Part shown: positions 1 through 9,100 of the stretch, in pieces
Numbering within the stretch: the first letter of the stretch is position 1
Layout: each line of letters begins with the position of its first letter
Assembly: GCA_964459305.1 (NCBI GenBank)
Contig: CAYWNA010000017.1
Coordinates: 1 to 64,000, forward strand
Reading direction: 5' to 3'
DNA from: CAYWNA01 sp964459305
GTDB lineage: Bacteria > Planctomycetota > Planctomycetia > Pirellulales > Pirellulaceae
DNA length: 64,000 nt
The notes under the pieces: generated by a model
Database searches by the model: none
Seen by the model: only the letters and a program-made list of their open reading frames with translations
What the model was told of the DNA's origin: nothing
Program-made: the position numbers and the translations under genes

Positions 1-32
1 GAAAAGCACCGATTACCTCCGCTAGACGCCCA

Positions 33-1190
33 TCAAATATCGATCTCACTCATATCGCGCTCCAGGCGGATGTTGTCGATGTACAGCGGCGCCTCGGGCC
101 GCTCGCCGACCGAGAAGACCATGCGGGTAATGCCATTCAGGATCAGCGGTCTGCCGGGACGCGATTTCTCGCCGACGTAGAGCGCCGTGGGGATGACCAG
201 CGTGCTCGAACCCGGAGGCACGATGGTATTGTAGTTGACACGAGTCCAATAGTCGCGAGTGGCCGTGTCGCGGACCTCGAAGTAGAGCTTCAGCGGTCGG
301 TCTGAGTCGGTGTGGACGTCGGCCTTGAGGTAATCGTAGCCCGTCCAATCCTGGGCCGCATCCAACGATACGTGACTCTTGTCGATCCGAAGGGCTTTGG
401 TGCCGTGCGTGGCGTACTCCGCCACGACGGTGCCGCCGCCGAAGGGATTTTCGTCTTCGAATGAGGCAACGATCTTGATCGGCTCGCCGGCCACCGCGGC
501 CTTCTTCGGCTCGAAGGTAGAGCCGCATGCGTAGCAACGTCCCCAGTCCGGCCTGTTCTGGTAACCGCACTCAAGGCATCGAACGGACGCGTCGCCGAGG
601 TCGCTGGGCGGGGCAATCGGTTGCTCTTGTTCACCGATAACCGGCTTCGGGGTCAGCGGCACCTCGTCGCCGACCCGTTCTACAGCGACGTCATCTACCC
701 ACAAATAACCCGGCGCCATGAGTCCAAAGCTCGGATGAGACTTCACCCCCTTTTCCTTTACCTCGCCCACATAGGCAAAGGGCGTCCATCCAAAGGTTCC
801 GTTCTTGCCGAGCGGTATGTACTGGCCCTCGAACATGAACTCCGTTGTCTGATTCCACACGCCGGTACCGATGTCCAGGCCGCGGATATAGGCGGTGGTG
901 CGATAGCGGCCGGGATCGAGGGAGAACTCGGTCGGCCACGCCCGGATTTTGGGCTGGTTGCCACCGACGATCAAGAGCGAGTGTTTACCGCTGCGGGCGA
1001 TTTCCGAAACGCGGAATTCGCATTCCCCTTCGTACACCCACCCAGACCACTTTGCAAATACATGGCCCCAGCGGTCTTTCTCTTTTGGCTCTTCGAAAGA
1101 CGGATCGGCAACGAGATTCTCCGCCGCGCTGCCGTGCACGAAAGTCAATCCAACGGCCAACAGCAAGGCGTAGCTCAGTGCAAGTTTCAT
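33..1190 (-). CDS. Exported protein with two carbohydrate-binding-like modules and an internal zinc ribbon
   Basis: 385 residues. An N-terminal signal peptide (about residues 1-23, ending HGSAA) sends it out of the cytoplasm. Residues ~24-175 start with NLVADPSFEE and read like a CBM4/9-type jelly-roll. A proline-rich linker follows, then a compact zinc ribbon with Cys205-x2-Cys208 and Cys219-x2-Cys222. Residues ~235-380 form a second beta-sandwich that opens IVASFEDENPFGG and ends in YIDNIRLERD, as in CBM11/CIA30-like modules. An AGGAGG Shine-Dalgarno lies 7 nt upstream of the ATG. It is divergent from the methyltransferase-propeller gene at 1371. No catalytic motif is visible, so a binding or scaffold role is inferred. 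A zinc ribbon in an exported protein is unusual. Confidence 0.72.
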   Translation of the reverse strand: MKLALSYALLLAVGLTFVHGSAAENLVADPSFEEPKEKDRWGHVFAKWSGWVYEGECEFRVSEIARSGKHSLLIVGGNQPKIRAWPTEFSLDPGRYRTTAYIRGLDIGTGVWNQTTEFMFEGQYIPLGKNGTFGWTPFAYVGEVKEKGVKSHPSFGLMAPGYLWVDDVAVERVGDEVPLTPKPVIGEQEQPIAPPSDLGDASVRCLECGYQNRPDWGRCYACGSTFEPKKAAVAGEPIKIVASFEDENPFGGGTVVAEYATHGTKALRIDKSHVSLDAAQDWTGYDYLKADVHTDSDRPLKLYFEVRDTATRDYWTRVNYNTIVPPGSSTLVIPTALYVGEKSRPGRPLILNGITRMVFSVGERPEAPLYIDNIRLERDMSEIDI

Positions 1191-1259
1191 GACAATGCCT
1201 CCTGGTTAAACGAGGACGGTCGATCCCACGCATACCACAACCTTTGATCCCTCTCGGTT

Positions 1260-1289
1260 TTGCTTTCGGTGAACGATCGCGATTATACT
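1260..1289 (+). promoter_or_regulatory. Possible sigma-70 promoter of the first methyltransferase-propeller gene
   Basis: TTGCTT (1260-1265), an 18-nt spacer and TATACT (1284-1289) resemble a -35/-10 pair. Transcription would start near 1296, downstream of the first in-frame ATG (1260) but upstream of the ATG at 1371. This agrees with translation from 1371. The -35 box matches consensus at only three positions, so this is tentative. Confidence 0.35.
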
Positions 1290-1370
1290 GGGCGTCAGGT
1301 GACAGGCCAAATATCCGCCGCCCCGATGAATTGGGATTCGGCAAGAACCGTTGATATGGAGAGCCGGAGA

Positions 1371-4300
1371 ATGCGAAACACACGTCTGACGTTCGTCACA
1401 ATATTGTTCTTGATCTACTCGTGTGATCTCCAGTCTAAGGCGGCCGACGAGGCCCAGACGATCCTGGAGAGTTCGGCTGTCCAAGGCGGCCTGGTCGTTC
1501 ACTTGGGATGCGGCGACGGGCAGTTCACCGCGACACTCCATGCCAGTGACAGATTCCTGGTACATGGACTCGACGTCGATCCCGTCAATGTCGAACAGGC
1601 CCGCAAGCACATCCGGTCGCTGGATCTCTACGGCAGAGTAACCGCAGGCACTTTCGACGGAAAAACACTTCCGTACATCGACAATCTCGTGAATCTGGTA
1701 GTGGCAAGTGGCGAGTGTCAGGTGCCAACCGAGGAAATCGCCAGGGTGCTCGCGCCCGGAGGTGTCGCTTTAACCCTCGACCCTCAACAGTCAACCCTCA
1801 ACTCTTTCCGCAAACCGTGGCCCGACGAGATCGACGAATGGACGCACTGGCTCCACGGCCCCGATAACAATGCTGTTTCGCGAGACACGAAAGTCAGCAT
1901 CTCCCGGAATCTGCAATGGATCATGCCTCCACTCTGGGCCAGACACCACAACCTGCTGCCCAGCGTGAGTGCCATGGTGTCGGCTAGGGGACGTCTCTAC
2001 TACATCATCGACGAAGGAGCCATTAGTGTCAGGGGACTGCCCGACCGATGGCGCCTGGTGGCCAGGGACGCGTTCAACGGCTTGCTGCTTTGGAAGCGGC
2101 CGATCGAAAACTGGGGATGGCGCACCTGGTCCGACATCGAGTTTGCCGGACTGATGCGTTTCAAGGTGCCGGGTCAGCTCTACCGGCGCCTCGTGGCGGC
2201 AGATGATGTTGTGTACGTCACGTTGGGATTTGATCAACCCGTGGTCGCCTTGGACGGCGTGACAGGCGAGATGATCAAGGAATACCCGGGAACCGAGAAC
2301 ACGGCAGAAATCCTGCATCACAATGGGCTTCTTCTGCTGGCCAGGAATGTCGCCGACAATTCTCCGGAGAAAGCCGTCCTGGCCGTTGATGCGGAGAATG
2401 GGAAGATCCTGTGGGAGAAGGAGGGATACAAAGGCACGACCGGCCATGGTGACGAGTTGCAGCAGTTTACAGATGCCTACCTCACAGCCGGTGACGATCA
2501 TCTTTTCTTTGTTGATGGAGATGACATCGTGGCCCTGGAACGGGATTCGGGCCGAGAGGCGTGGCGGAAGACGAGGCCGGAGATGGAGAAGGATGTACTC
2601 GGCCATTACCAATTCAATCATGCCAATCTTTGCACGCTTGTCTACCATGACAACATTCTCTTGCTGGGCCAGATGTTCCCATTTCCGGACAACCTGAACA
2701 CGCGTCAGCAAAAAGCGATGATTCTGCTCGCGATGGATGCTCAAACGGGCCAGACGCTGTGGGAGTCCAGCGGAATGTCGCTTGCCCATTTCACATCGCC
2801 CGATCTGTTCGTCAACAACGGCTTGGTGTGGACGTTGAAGATCAAAGAGGTCTCTTTGCTCGGTCTGGATATCCGGACCGGCGAGATCAAGAAGGAACAC
2901 CCAGTGAAAGACATGCTGGTGGGGCACCACCACCGATGTTATCGCAACAAGGCAACCGAGCGATTCTATCTGGCGGGCGAGGAGGGAATCGAGTACATCG
3001 ATTTCGACTCAGGCGAGCTCGACATACATCATTGGATCCGGGGCGTGTGCAGCTACGGCATCATGCCGGCCAACGGCTGTATCTACCTGCCAACGCACAG
3101 TTGCGGATGCCACAACAATGCCAAGCTGAATGGTTTCATCGCGTTGACATCAGCCGGCGTCCCAGAAAAGTCTTCCCGGCCGGAAGACTGTCTGCAGAAA
3201 GGTCCCGCCTATTCGTACCTTGGCCGCACTGGTTCGACGCCATCGGAAGACTGGCCCGTCTTCAAGCGCGACAACAATCGCAGCAACTTCGTTCCCACCA
3301 ACGTGCCCGCCCAATTGTCGAAACAATGGACGAACTCGATCGGTGGTAGCTTGACACCTCCAGTGATCGCCGACAGCAAAGTCTTCCTTGCCTCGCGGGA
3401 CAACCACGAGATGTACTGTCTGGATGCCAAGACAGGCGAGACCGAATGGCAGCTTACGACAGACGGCAGCGTCGACACTCCTCCCACGTTCTACCAAGGC
3501 CGGCTGATCTTCGGGACACGGACCGGCTTTGTCTGCGCCCTGAAGGCAGAGGACGGACAATTGATCTGGCGTTTTCGTGCTGCTCCGGCAGATCTCCGCC
3601 TTACTGCGTTTGGGCAGCTTGAATCACTGTGGCCCGTCCATGGGAGTGTGCTGGTGATGGACGATCGCGTCTATTGTGTGGCAGGCAGATCGATGCATCT
3701 GAATTCCGGGTTGTACGTTTACATGCTTGATGTGAATACGGGCGAGATCCTCCAGCAAACGCACCTGACGGCGGATACCGATAGCAAAGGGGAGCTCAAG
3801 GGGGCCGTTTTGCCCGATGTACTGGTGAGCGACGGGAGTTCCATCCACATGCGGACGATGCGACTGGACCCCGGCAACATTTCGGACTATCGAGTCGCGG
3901 GAGAAGGCAAGTACTTGTCGGCAAACGATGGGGGATTTCTGGATGGAACGTGGTTCAACAGCGCGTTCTGGGTTTATCTGAAGAGCCGTGCCCAGATGCT
4001 GGTGTTCGACGAAGAATCGGTGTACGGCATCAGGGCGTACGACAAGTTTGTGACCAAGTCGTATCCTCACGACATCTACACTCCGGGTAAGGGTTATCGT
4101 CTTTTTTCCGCCGACCTTGGAGCCGCTGCCCCCAGCGCGTCTGCCAAACGCAACAAACGCAGGGGCGGCAAGAAAGCACCGTCGGTCAAATGGGAAGAAC
4201 GCGTTTCCGTACGCGGTCAGGCCATGGTGTTGACCGATCAACATCTTTTCCTGGCAGGCGCACCCGATGTTGTCGATGAAAATGATCCCTGGGCAGCCTT

Positions 4301-4466
4301 TGAGAACCGGAAAGGCGGTGCGTTGGTCGTCTTTTCGAAAGAGAACGGGGAAAAGCTGGTTGAATATCGACTCGACTCGGTTCCAATCAACGATGGCATG
4401 GCCGCGGCCGACGGGAGAATCTACGTCTCGTTGAAAGACGGAAGTATTATCTGCTTCGGATCGTAG
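1371..4466 (+). CDS. Exported SAM-methyltransferase-like / PQQ-type beta-propeller fusion (paralogue 1)
   Basis: 1,031 residues from the ATG at 1371, chosen because MRNTRLTFVTILFLIYSC gives a clean signal peptide; the frame is open back to 1260. Residues ~30-140 carry a class I methyltransferase fold: motif I VVHLGCGDGQ, the acidic residue after beta-2 in VHGLDVDP, and the late motif VLAPGGVA. A short linker leads to DEIDEWTHWLHGPDNNAV and then a PQQ/BamB-like propeller to the C-terminus, with repeated AxDAxTGxxxW blades. Cys523 (HHHRCYR), Cys560 (RGVCSYG) and Cys578/Cys580 (HSCGCH) lie at positions shared with two paralogues downstream. Reaction and substrate are unknown. SAM is not normally available outside the cytoplasm, so the methyltransferase domain may only bind a ligand. 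Confidence 0.82.
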   Translation: MRNTRLTFVTILFLIYSCDLQSKAADEAQTILESSAVQGGLVVHLGCGDGQFTATLHASDRFLVHGLDVDPVNVEQARKHIRSLDLYGRVTAGTFDGKTLPYIDNLVNLVVASGECQVPTEEIARVLAPGGVALTLDPQQSTLNSFRKPWPDEIDEWTHWLHGPDNNAVSRDTKVSISRNLQWIMPPLWARHHNLLPSVSAMVSARGRLYYIIDEGAISVRGLPDRWRLVARDAFNGLLLWKRPIENWGWRTWSDIEFAGLMRFKVPGQLYRRLVAADDVVYVTLGFDQPVVALDGVTGEMIKEYPGTENTAEILHHNGLLLLARNVADNSPEKAVLAVDAENGKILWEKEGYKGTTGHGDELQQFTDAYLTAGDDHLFFVDGDDIVALERDSGREAWRKTRPEMEKDVLGHYQFNHANLCTLVYHDNILLLGQMFPFPDNLNTRQQKAMILLAMDAQTGQTLWESSGMSLAHFTSPDLFVNNGLVWTLKIKEVSLLGLDIRTGEIKKEHPVKDMLVGHHHRCYRNKATERFYLAGEEGIEYIDFDSGELDIHHWIRGVCSYGIMPANGCIYLPTHSCGCHNNAKLNGFIALTSAGVPEKSSRPEDCLQKGPAYSYLGRTGSTPSEDWPVFKRDNNRSNFVPTNVPAQLSKQWTNSIGGSLTPPVIADSKVFLASRDNHEMYCLDAKTGETEWQLTTDGSVDTPPTFYQGRLIFGTRTGFVCALKAEDGQLIWRFRAAPADLRLTAFGQLESLWPVHGSVLVMDDRVYCVAGRSMHLNSGLYVYMLDVNTGEILQQTHLTADTDSKGELKGAVLPDVLVSDGSSIHMRTMRLDPGNISDYRVAGEGKYLSANDGGFLDGTWFNSAFWVYLKSRAQMLVFDEESVYGIRAYDKFVTKSYPHDIYTPGKGYRLFSADLGAAAPSASAKRNKRRGGKKAPSVKWEERVSVRGQAMVLTDQHLFLAGAPDVVDENDPWAAFENRKGGALVVFSKENGEKLVEYRLDSVPINDGMAAADGRIYVSLKDGSIICFGS
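1772..1806 (+). repeat. Heptameric tandem repeat in the inter-domain linker of paralogue 1
   Basis: Five consecutive 7-bp units (AACCCTC, GACCCTC, AACAGTC, AACCCTC, AACTCTT) lie in frame between the methyltransferase domain and the propeller. They encode the linker DPQQSTLNSF. Paralogue 2 has a different heptamer array at the equivalent point (8911-8938). Confidence 0.7.
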
Positions 4467-4519
4467 CCGCGACTGAACCGGGAAGGGTCTCCCGACCTTG
4501 GCCCTTCACACACTCCAAG

Positions 4520-4540
4520 CCGCTGGCTTCACGCCAGCGG
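4520..4540. terminator. Hairpin between convergent genes
   Basis: A perfect 8-bp stem (4520-4527 with 4533-4540, loop TTCAC) lies in the 209-bp gap between the convergent genes ending at 4466 and 4676. A second small hairpin, CCCGCT/AGCGGG, lies near 4627-4643. There is no T-tract, so a bidirectional or Rho-assisted terminator is inferred. The rest of the gap shows no gene. Confidence 0.4.
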
Positions 4541-4675
4541 TGGTCGACCTCCAGCCTAACAGCGAGCAATACACGGCAGCTAGTCGAATGCCACCGAACT
4601 TGTTTCGGCAGACGGTTACCCCTAGGCCCGCTTGCCGAGCGGGACTTGCAGGTTGCCCGTACACGGAAGAGCAAT

Positions 4676-6031
4676 CTACTTCTTCAGCTGCTCCAATAAG
4701 TACTCTGCATCCGTTCGTTTGGCGAAATGCAGTTTTGTCTTCAAGGCAGCTTCCAGCACCTGCTTTGCTTGTTCGTCCCGTCCCTGTCGAACGGCCGTGC
4801 GGGCGATGTAGTAGGCTGCGTTGGGGCTCAGATCGCTGGCCAATATCAGTCGACTGAGCATACCATCCGCTTCTTTGATTCGCCCTAGGCGATAGTAGAC
4901 CCAACCCAACGTGGCCGCGGCTTCGGTGGACCGGGGTAACATCCGGAGATTGGCTTGGGCATATTCGAGGGCGCGGAGTTTCTTTTCCGACGCATCCTGT
5001 TCGCACAGCGTCAGTGACAGTCCGTTGAGCGCGGCGAAATGGTTTGGCGACTTGGCGACCACGGCCTCGTAATGTTTTTGGGCTTGTGGGTAGTCCTCCG
5101 TGTATAGGGCCACGGTTCCGCTGAGCAACCGAGCGGCCGGCGATTCGGCGTCGATCCCCCGTGCGGCTTCTGCCTGTTCGTTTGCCAGTGGAAGGTCGCC
5201 GGTATCGAGTGCCCAGCGTGCGACCGCCAGACGTGTGTTGAGGTCGTTCGGGTGGGCGGCCGTCGCCGACGTCATGTGGCGAGCTGCATTCGCTCGGTTC
5301 CCCATCTGTTCGTACAGTTGTCCCATCAACGTTTCGGGCGTAAGCAACTTCTTGTCAAGGTCATAGGCCGTTTTCAAGTGTTCGAACGCCTCGTTGGGTT
5401 CGCCCAGGAAGAACAGCGCCCGGCCAAGACCCTGGACGAGAATCGCGTCCTTAGGGGCGGCTTTGACGAGTACATCGAGATGCCGTTGGACCGTGGGCCA
5501 GTCGCCGCGCAGTTCTGCCACCGCCGCCACGCCGCGCCGGGCGTGCGACACGAGCGCACTCTTGCGCGGGTCTTCGTCCTTCATCGCCAGTGCAAGCCTG
5601 GCGCCGTTGGAAAACAACAGGTGCGCTTCCACCACTCGACGTTCGTTCAGATTCATGTCACCCAGTACGAGAAACGCTTTCGCGTCGTTCTGGTGCTGGA
5701 ACGCAGCCCTTTCCAGCCAGACGCGAGTCGATACAGGATCGTCGACGGCGTTGAACATGTCCGCCATGAACACCTCAGCAGGTGGGAGATCCGGATTCTG
5801 TTCGACGGCCTTTCGACACGCCACCAACGCCCCATCGAAATCGCGTATGCCGAAGCGGGTAACTGCTTCTTCGAGCAAGGGCGACTTCTTTTCGGCTGCG
5901 TTCACTGTGGACACGTCGTTCGCCTGGGCTCCCGGTGCGCCGGATTCCGCCCCGCCGTGTGAGCCGACTGGGAGCAACGACACGAGGGCAAACGTGAAAG
6001 TCAATTGAAGGCGTAGACCTGCGAGTCGCAT
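4676..6031 (-). CDS. Exported tetratricopeptide-repeat protein
   Basis: 451 residues from the ATG at 6031, chosen because MRLAGLRLQLTFTFALVS begins a signal peptide; the open frame extends to 6088. After the signal, residues ~50-450 are built of TPR helices (for example LGRALFFLGEPNEAFEHLKTA and LGWVYYRLGRIKEADGML). Such repeats mediate protein-protein contacts. The gene lies 87 nt downstream of paralogue 2 (6119-9379) on the same strand, so the two are probably co-transcribed. The TPR protein may be a partner or scaffold for the propeller protein (inference). No enzymatic motif is visible. Confidence 0.8.
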   Translation of the reverse strand: MRLAGLRLQLTFTFALVSLLPVGSHGGAESGAPGAQANDVSTVNAAEKKSPLLEEAVTRFGIRDFDGALVACRKAVEQNPDLPPAEVFMADMFNAVDDPVSTRVWLERAAFQHQNDAKAFLVLGDMNLNERRVVEAHLLFSNGARLALAMKDEDPRKSALVSHARRGVAAVAELRGDWPTVQRHLDVLVKAAPKDAILVQGLGRALFFLGEPNEAFEHLKTAYDLDKKLLTPETLMGQLYEQMGNRANAARHMTSATAAHPNDLNTRLAVARWALDTGDLPLANEQAEAARGIDAESPAARLLSGTVALYTEDYPQAQKHYEAVVAKSPNHFAALNGLSLTLCEQDASEKKLRALEYAQANLRMLPRSTEAAATLGWVYYRLGRIKEADGMLSRLILASDLSPNAAYYIARTAVRQGRDEQAKQVLEAALKTKLHFAKRTDAEYLLEQLKK

Positions 6032-6118
6032 GTCGGGTCTCCCGGTGAGCCAAGATACGGAACGATCAAGACGGCAAGCCCACCGCAAAGCCGGGCTTCC
6101 AGGCCTGTCGTGATTTTC

Positions 6119-9100
6119 TTACCTTTCGGACGAACCATAGCATTGGACCGAACCGTCGGTGCCGGCGAGATACAGCCGACCGTACGCCGCTGCCATGCCG
6201 TCGAAGACAGGCTGGGCAGAAAGTTTGTGACGGGAAAGATCTTGGCCATCCTCGGCGCCGAAGGCCATGAGCACGGCGGGACTGTCGGCGTTGAACGTGG
6301 GCTCGTCGCCGCCAACACCAGGCTGTGTCATCTCCGGGCCTGCAGCGAAGGCCACGTCGCCCGCCAGCAGCATGGCGCGAACCACCAGCGGTACTTCGCG
6401 GGTCCACTGATACTTGACCCTGGCGGGCCGCTGGTATTTCGACAAGGCCACGTTGTTGTTCTTGACTGTCTTCTCGATAGACTGCACCTGCTTGTCGGAT
6501 CGGAACAGGTGGTAGCCCTGCAGGCTGTTGCCCGTAACTCGCTTTCGGCCGTAGCCGAACACCGTGGCTTGATCCGTGACAAGAATCCTCCCGCTGGGCC
6601 GGAACCCAGGCATTACGGCCCAACCACTGGCCCGGCCCCAGGTGCGCTCGCCCCACAGCCAATATGTGCGATGCCACCACGCATCATCCAAGAGGCCCGC
6701 CGAGCTATAGAGATGCGGCACGTAAGACTTCTGCTCCACGCCGCGCGAGTCCAGCACTTTGTCCCGCAAGTAGACGTGTTGCCCGTCGTAGACAAGCACA
6801 TCCGGAAGCGCCCCGGGCAGTTCAACGTCTTCGATGATAGCTTCTGGTTGTTCGCCCGTCTCCGGATCGCGGCTATCGAAACGCGTTTCCCCAAGCAGCT
6901 TGCCGGTTATAGGATCCAGGCGATACAGATACATGCCACCGTCCAGGAACGAAGATCTGCCCGCAGTGCACCAGACCTCACCGTCGTGCACCAGAACACT
7001 GCCCGTGACCGGCCAGAGCGATTCGACCTGACCGAAGGCGACCGTTCGCTGATCGATCGGCGCCGCCCGAAAACGCCAGACAAGCGCCCCATCCGTAAGT
7101 CGCAAGCAGTAGACGAAGCCGTCGGCGCAACCAAAGATGGCGAGGCCCTGGTGAATCGTGGGCGGTGAATCGACGCGCCCGCCGACGTTGTATTGCCAGA
7201 GCTGCTTGCCACTGTCGGCATCCAGGGCGTGGATCGTGCGCGAATCAATGGCCGCCACCAGCAGCTTGCCCTCGCCAACAACGACGCTGCTCAGCCGGCC
7301 GCCCAAGTCGGATTCCCAGGCAAGTTGCAGCTTGGTAGGCACGGTCGTCTCAGTCCGGCTGGTACGTCCGGGATCGTAGCGATACGTCGGCCAAGTATCT
7401 GGATGCTGGATACTGGATGCCGGATGCTGGATGTCGCCGTACGCGGGGCCGCATTTCAGTCGATTTGTCGGCGCGGCATTTTCGGCTCCTTGCTCTCCGC
7501 TATCTGCCCTCTCCTTTTTCGGCGCTAGTGCCCAGAAGCCGCTGAGTTTGCTTTGGATATAGCACGCGCATGCGTGGGGCGGTGCATAAAGCAAGCCGTT
7601 GGCCGGCATCACTCCGTATTGACACGCGCCGCGGACCCAGCAATGGCGAACCGGTTTGGCGCCGGTCAGATCGATCCACTCGACACCTGTCCTTCCGAGC
7701 AGAATGAATTGGTCCGTCGCCTTATTGCGGTAGCACCGATGGTGGTGCGTCTCGGTGAAGGCGGCGTCCGTTTTGAGCTGGCGTTTGACCTCGCCGGTGT
7801 GCAGATCGCGACCTTCGGTGAAGTCCGTCGTGTTGCGTCCGGGAGCGTAGCTCGCCCAGACGAGTCCATCGGCGACGAGCACATCTGCCGGTGCGTTGTA
7901 GCCTTGGGCCGTCGGGCAACGCCATAGCTCGCGGCCGTCCTTCGTCGAAAACGCAATCAGTTCACCCATCGATGCATCGTTGCGTTTCGGCCTGGCCGTG
8001 ACGGTCCACTTGATCTGAACACCCTCGCCGGTCGGACGACCCTCGGTCGTCGGCGCGGCACAATCGGCGGAGAGAACAACGTCGTCATGCACGACAAGTG
8101 TCGGCGCGGACCACGCGACCCGGTCAATCCGAACCGGGCGCGGGGCCTTCCAGCTCTCCTGCCCCGATTTGTCATCGAGACAGACGACGTGGTTCGGGCT
8201 CTGGAAGTAGGCACGTCCGCCAGAGACACACAGCGTTGCCGGCAGCAGTTCGTCCGTGTCCGCATCGGATTTCTCCCAAATCACCTTCCCCGTGTCAGCC
8301 TGGATGGCAACAATGCGTTTGCCGCGGGGAGCCGGGCTGGGGGCGCCGCGACGGCGGGATTCAGCGTACTTTTGCCGATCGATCGTGCCGGCAACAACAT
8401 ACAGCACGGTACCGTCGTGGATCATTTCGACGGCGCCTTTCGTGTCGGCATAGGTTTGGACTGCTTCGCCGGTGGCGGCATCCAGGACGGTTACGGGCTT
8501 GTTGTACGCGAGCGTGACGTACAAGCGGTCGCCGACGGCAACCAGCCGCCTCGCCAGTTCTGTCGGTCCGCTGCGAAACGCCCGCATGTGGCCTTCCCAA
8601 GGCCCAACGGGTTTCTTCCACAGCACGACCCCGTTGAACGCATCCCGGGCCACGAGTCGCCACTTTGGTGGCAATGCGAGCGACGCGACGGGACCCTCGT
8701 CGACAATCGCGAACACCCGTCCGCCGGACGACACCATGGCGCTGGTGCTCGACAGATGATTGTGGTGGCGCGCCCACTTGGGCCCGCCAACCCATTGGAC
8801 GTGAAACGGCGAGGACACACGAGCGTCATGAGCAACGGCGTTGTTGTCCGGACCGTGCAGGTAGTGGGTCCACTCATCAATTTCGTCCGGCCACGGTTTG
8901 CGGAAGGAGGTTTCAGGTTTCAGGTTTCGGGTTTCAGGGTCGAGCCTTATTGCCACACCGCCGGGGGCGAGTACCCTGGAGATCTCCTCGGTTGGCACCT
9001 GACACCCGCCACTTGTCACCACCAGATTCACGAGGTTGTCGATGTACGGCAGGCGATTGCCGTCGAGCAGGGCGACGGAAACGGAACCACACAGCCCCGC

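Noticed and set aside
3102..3113. CGCH in propeller paralogue 1 as a heme site
   Set aside because: The spacing is CxCH, not CxxCH, and the paralogues do not conserve the His.
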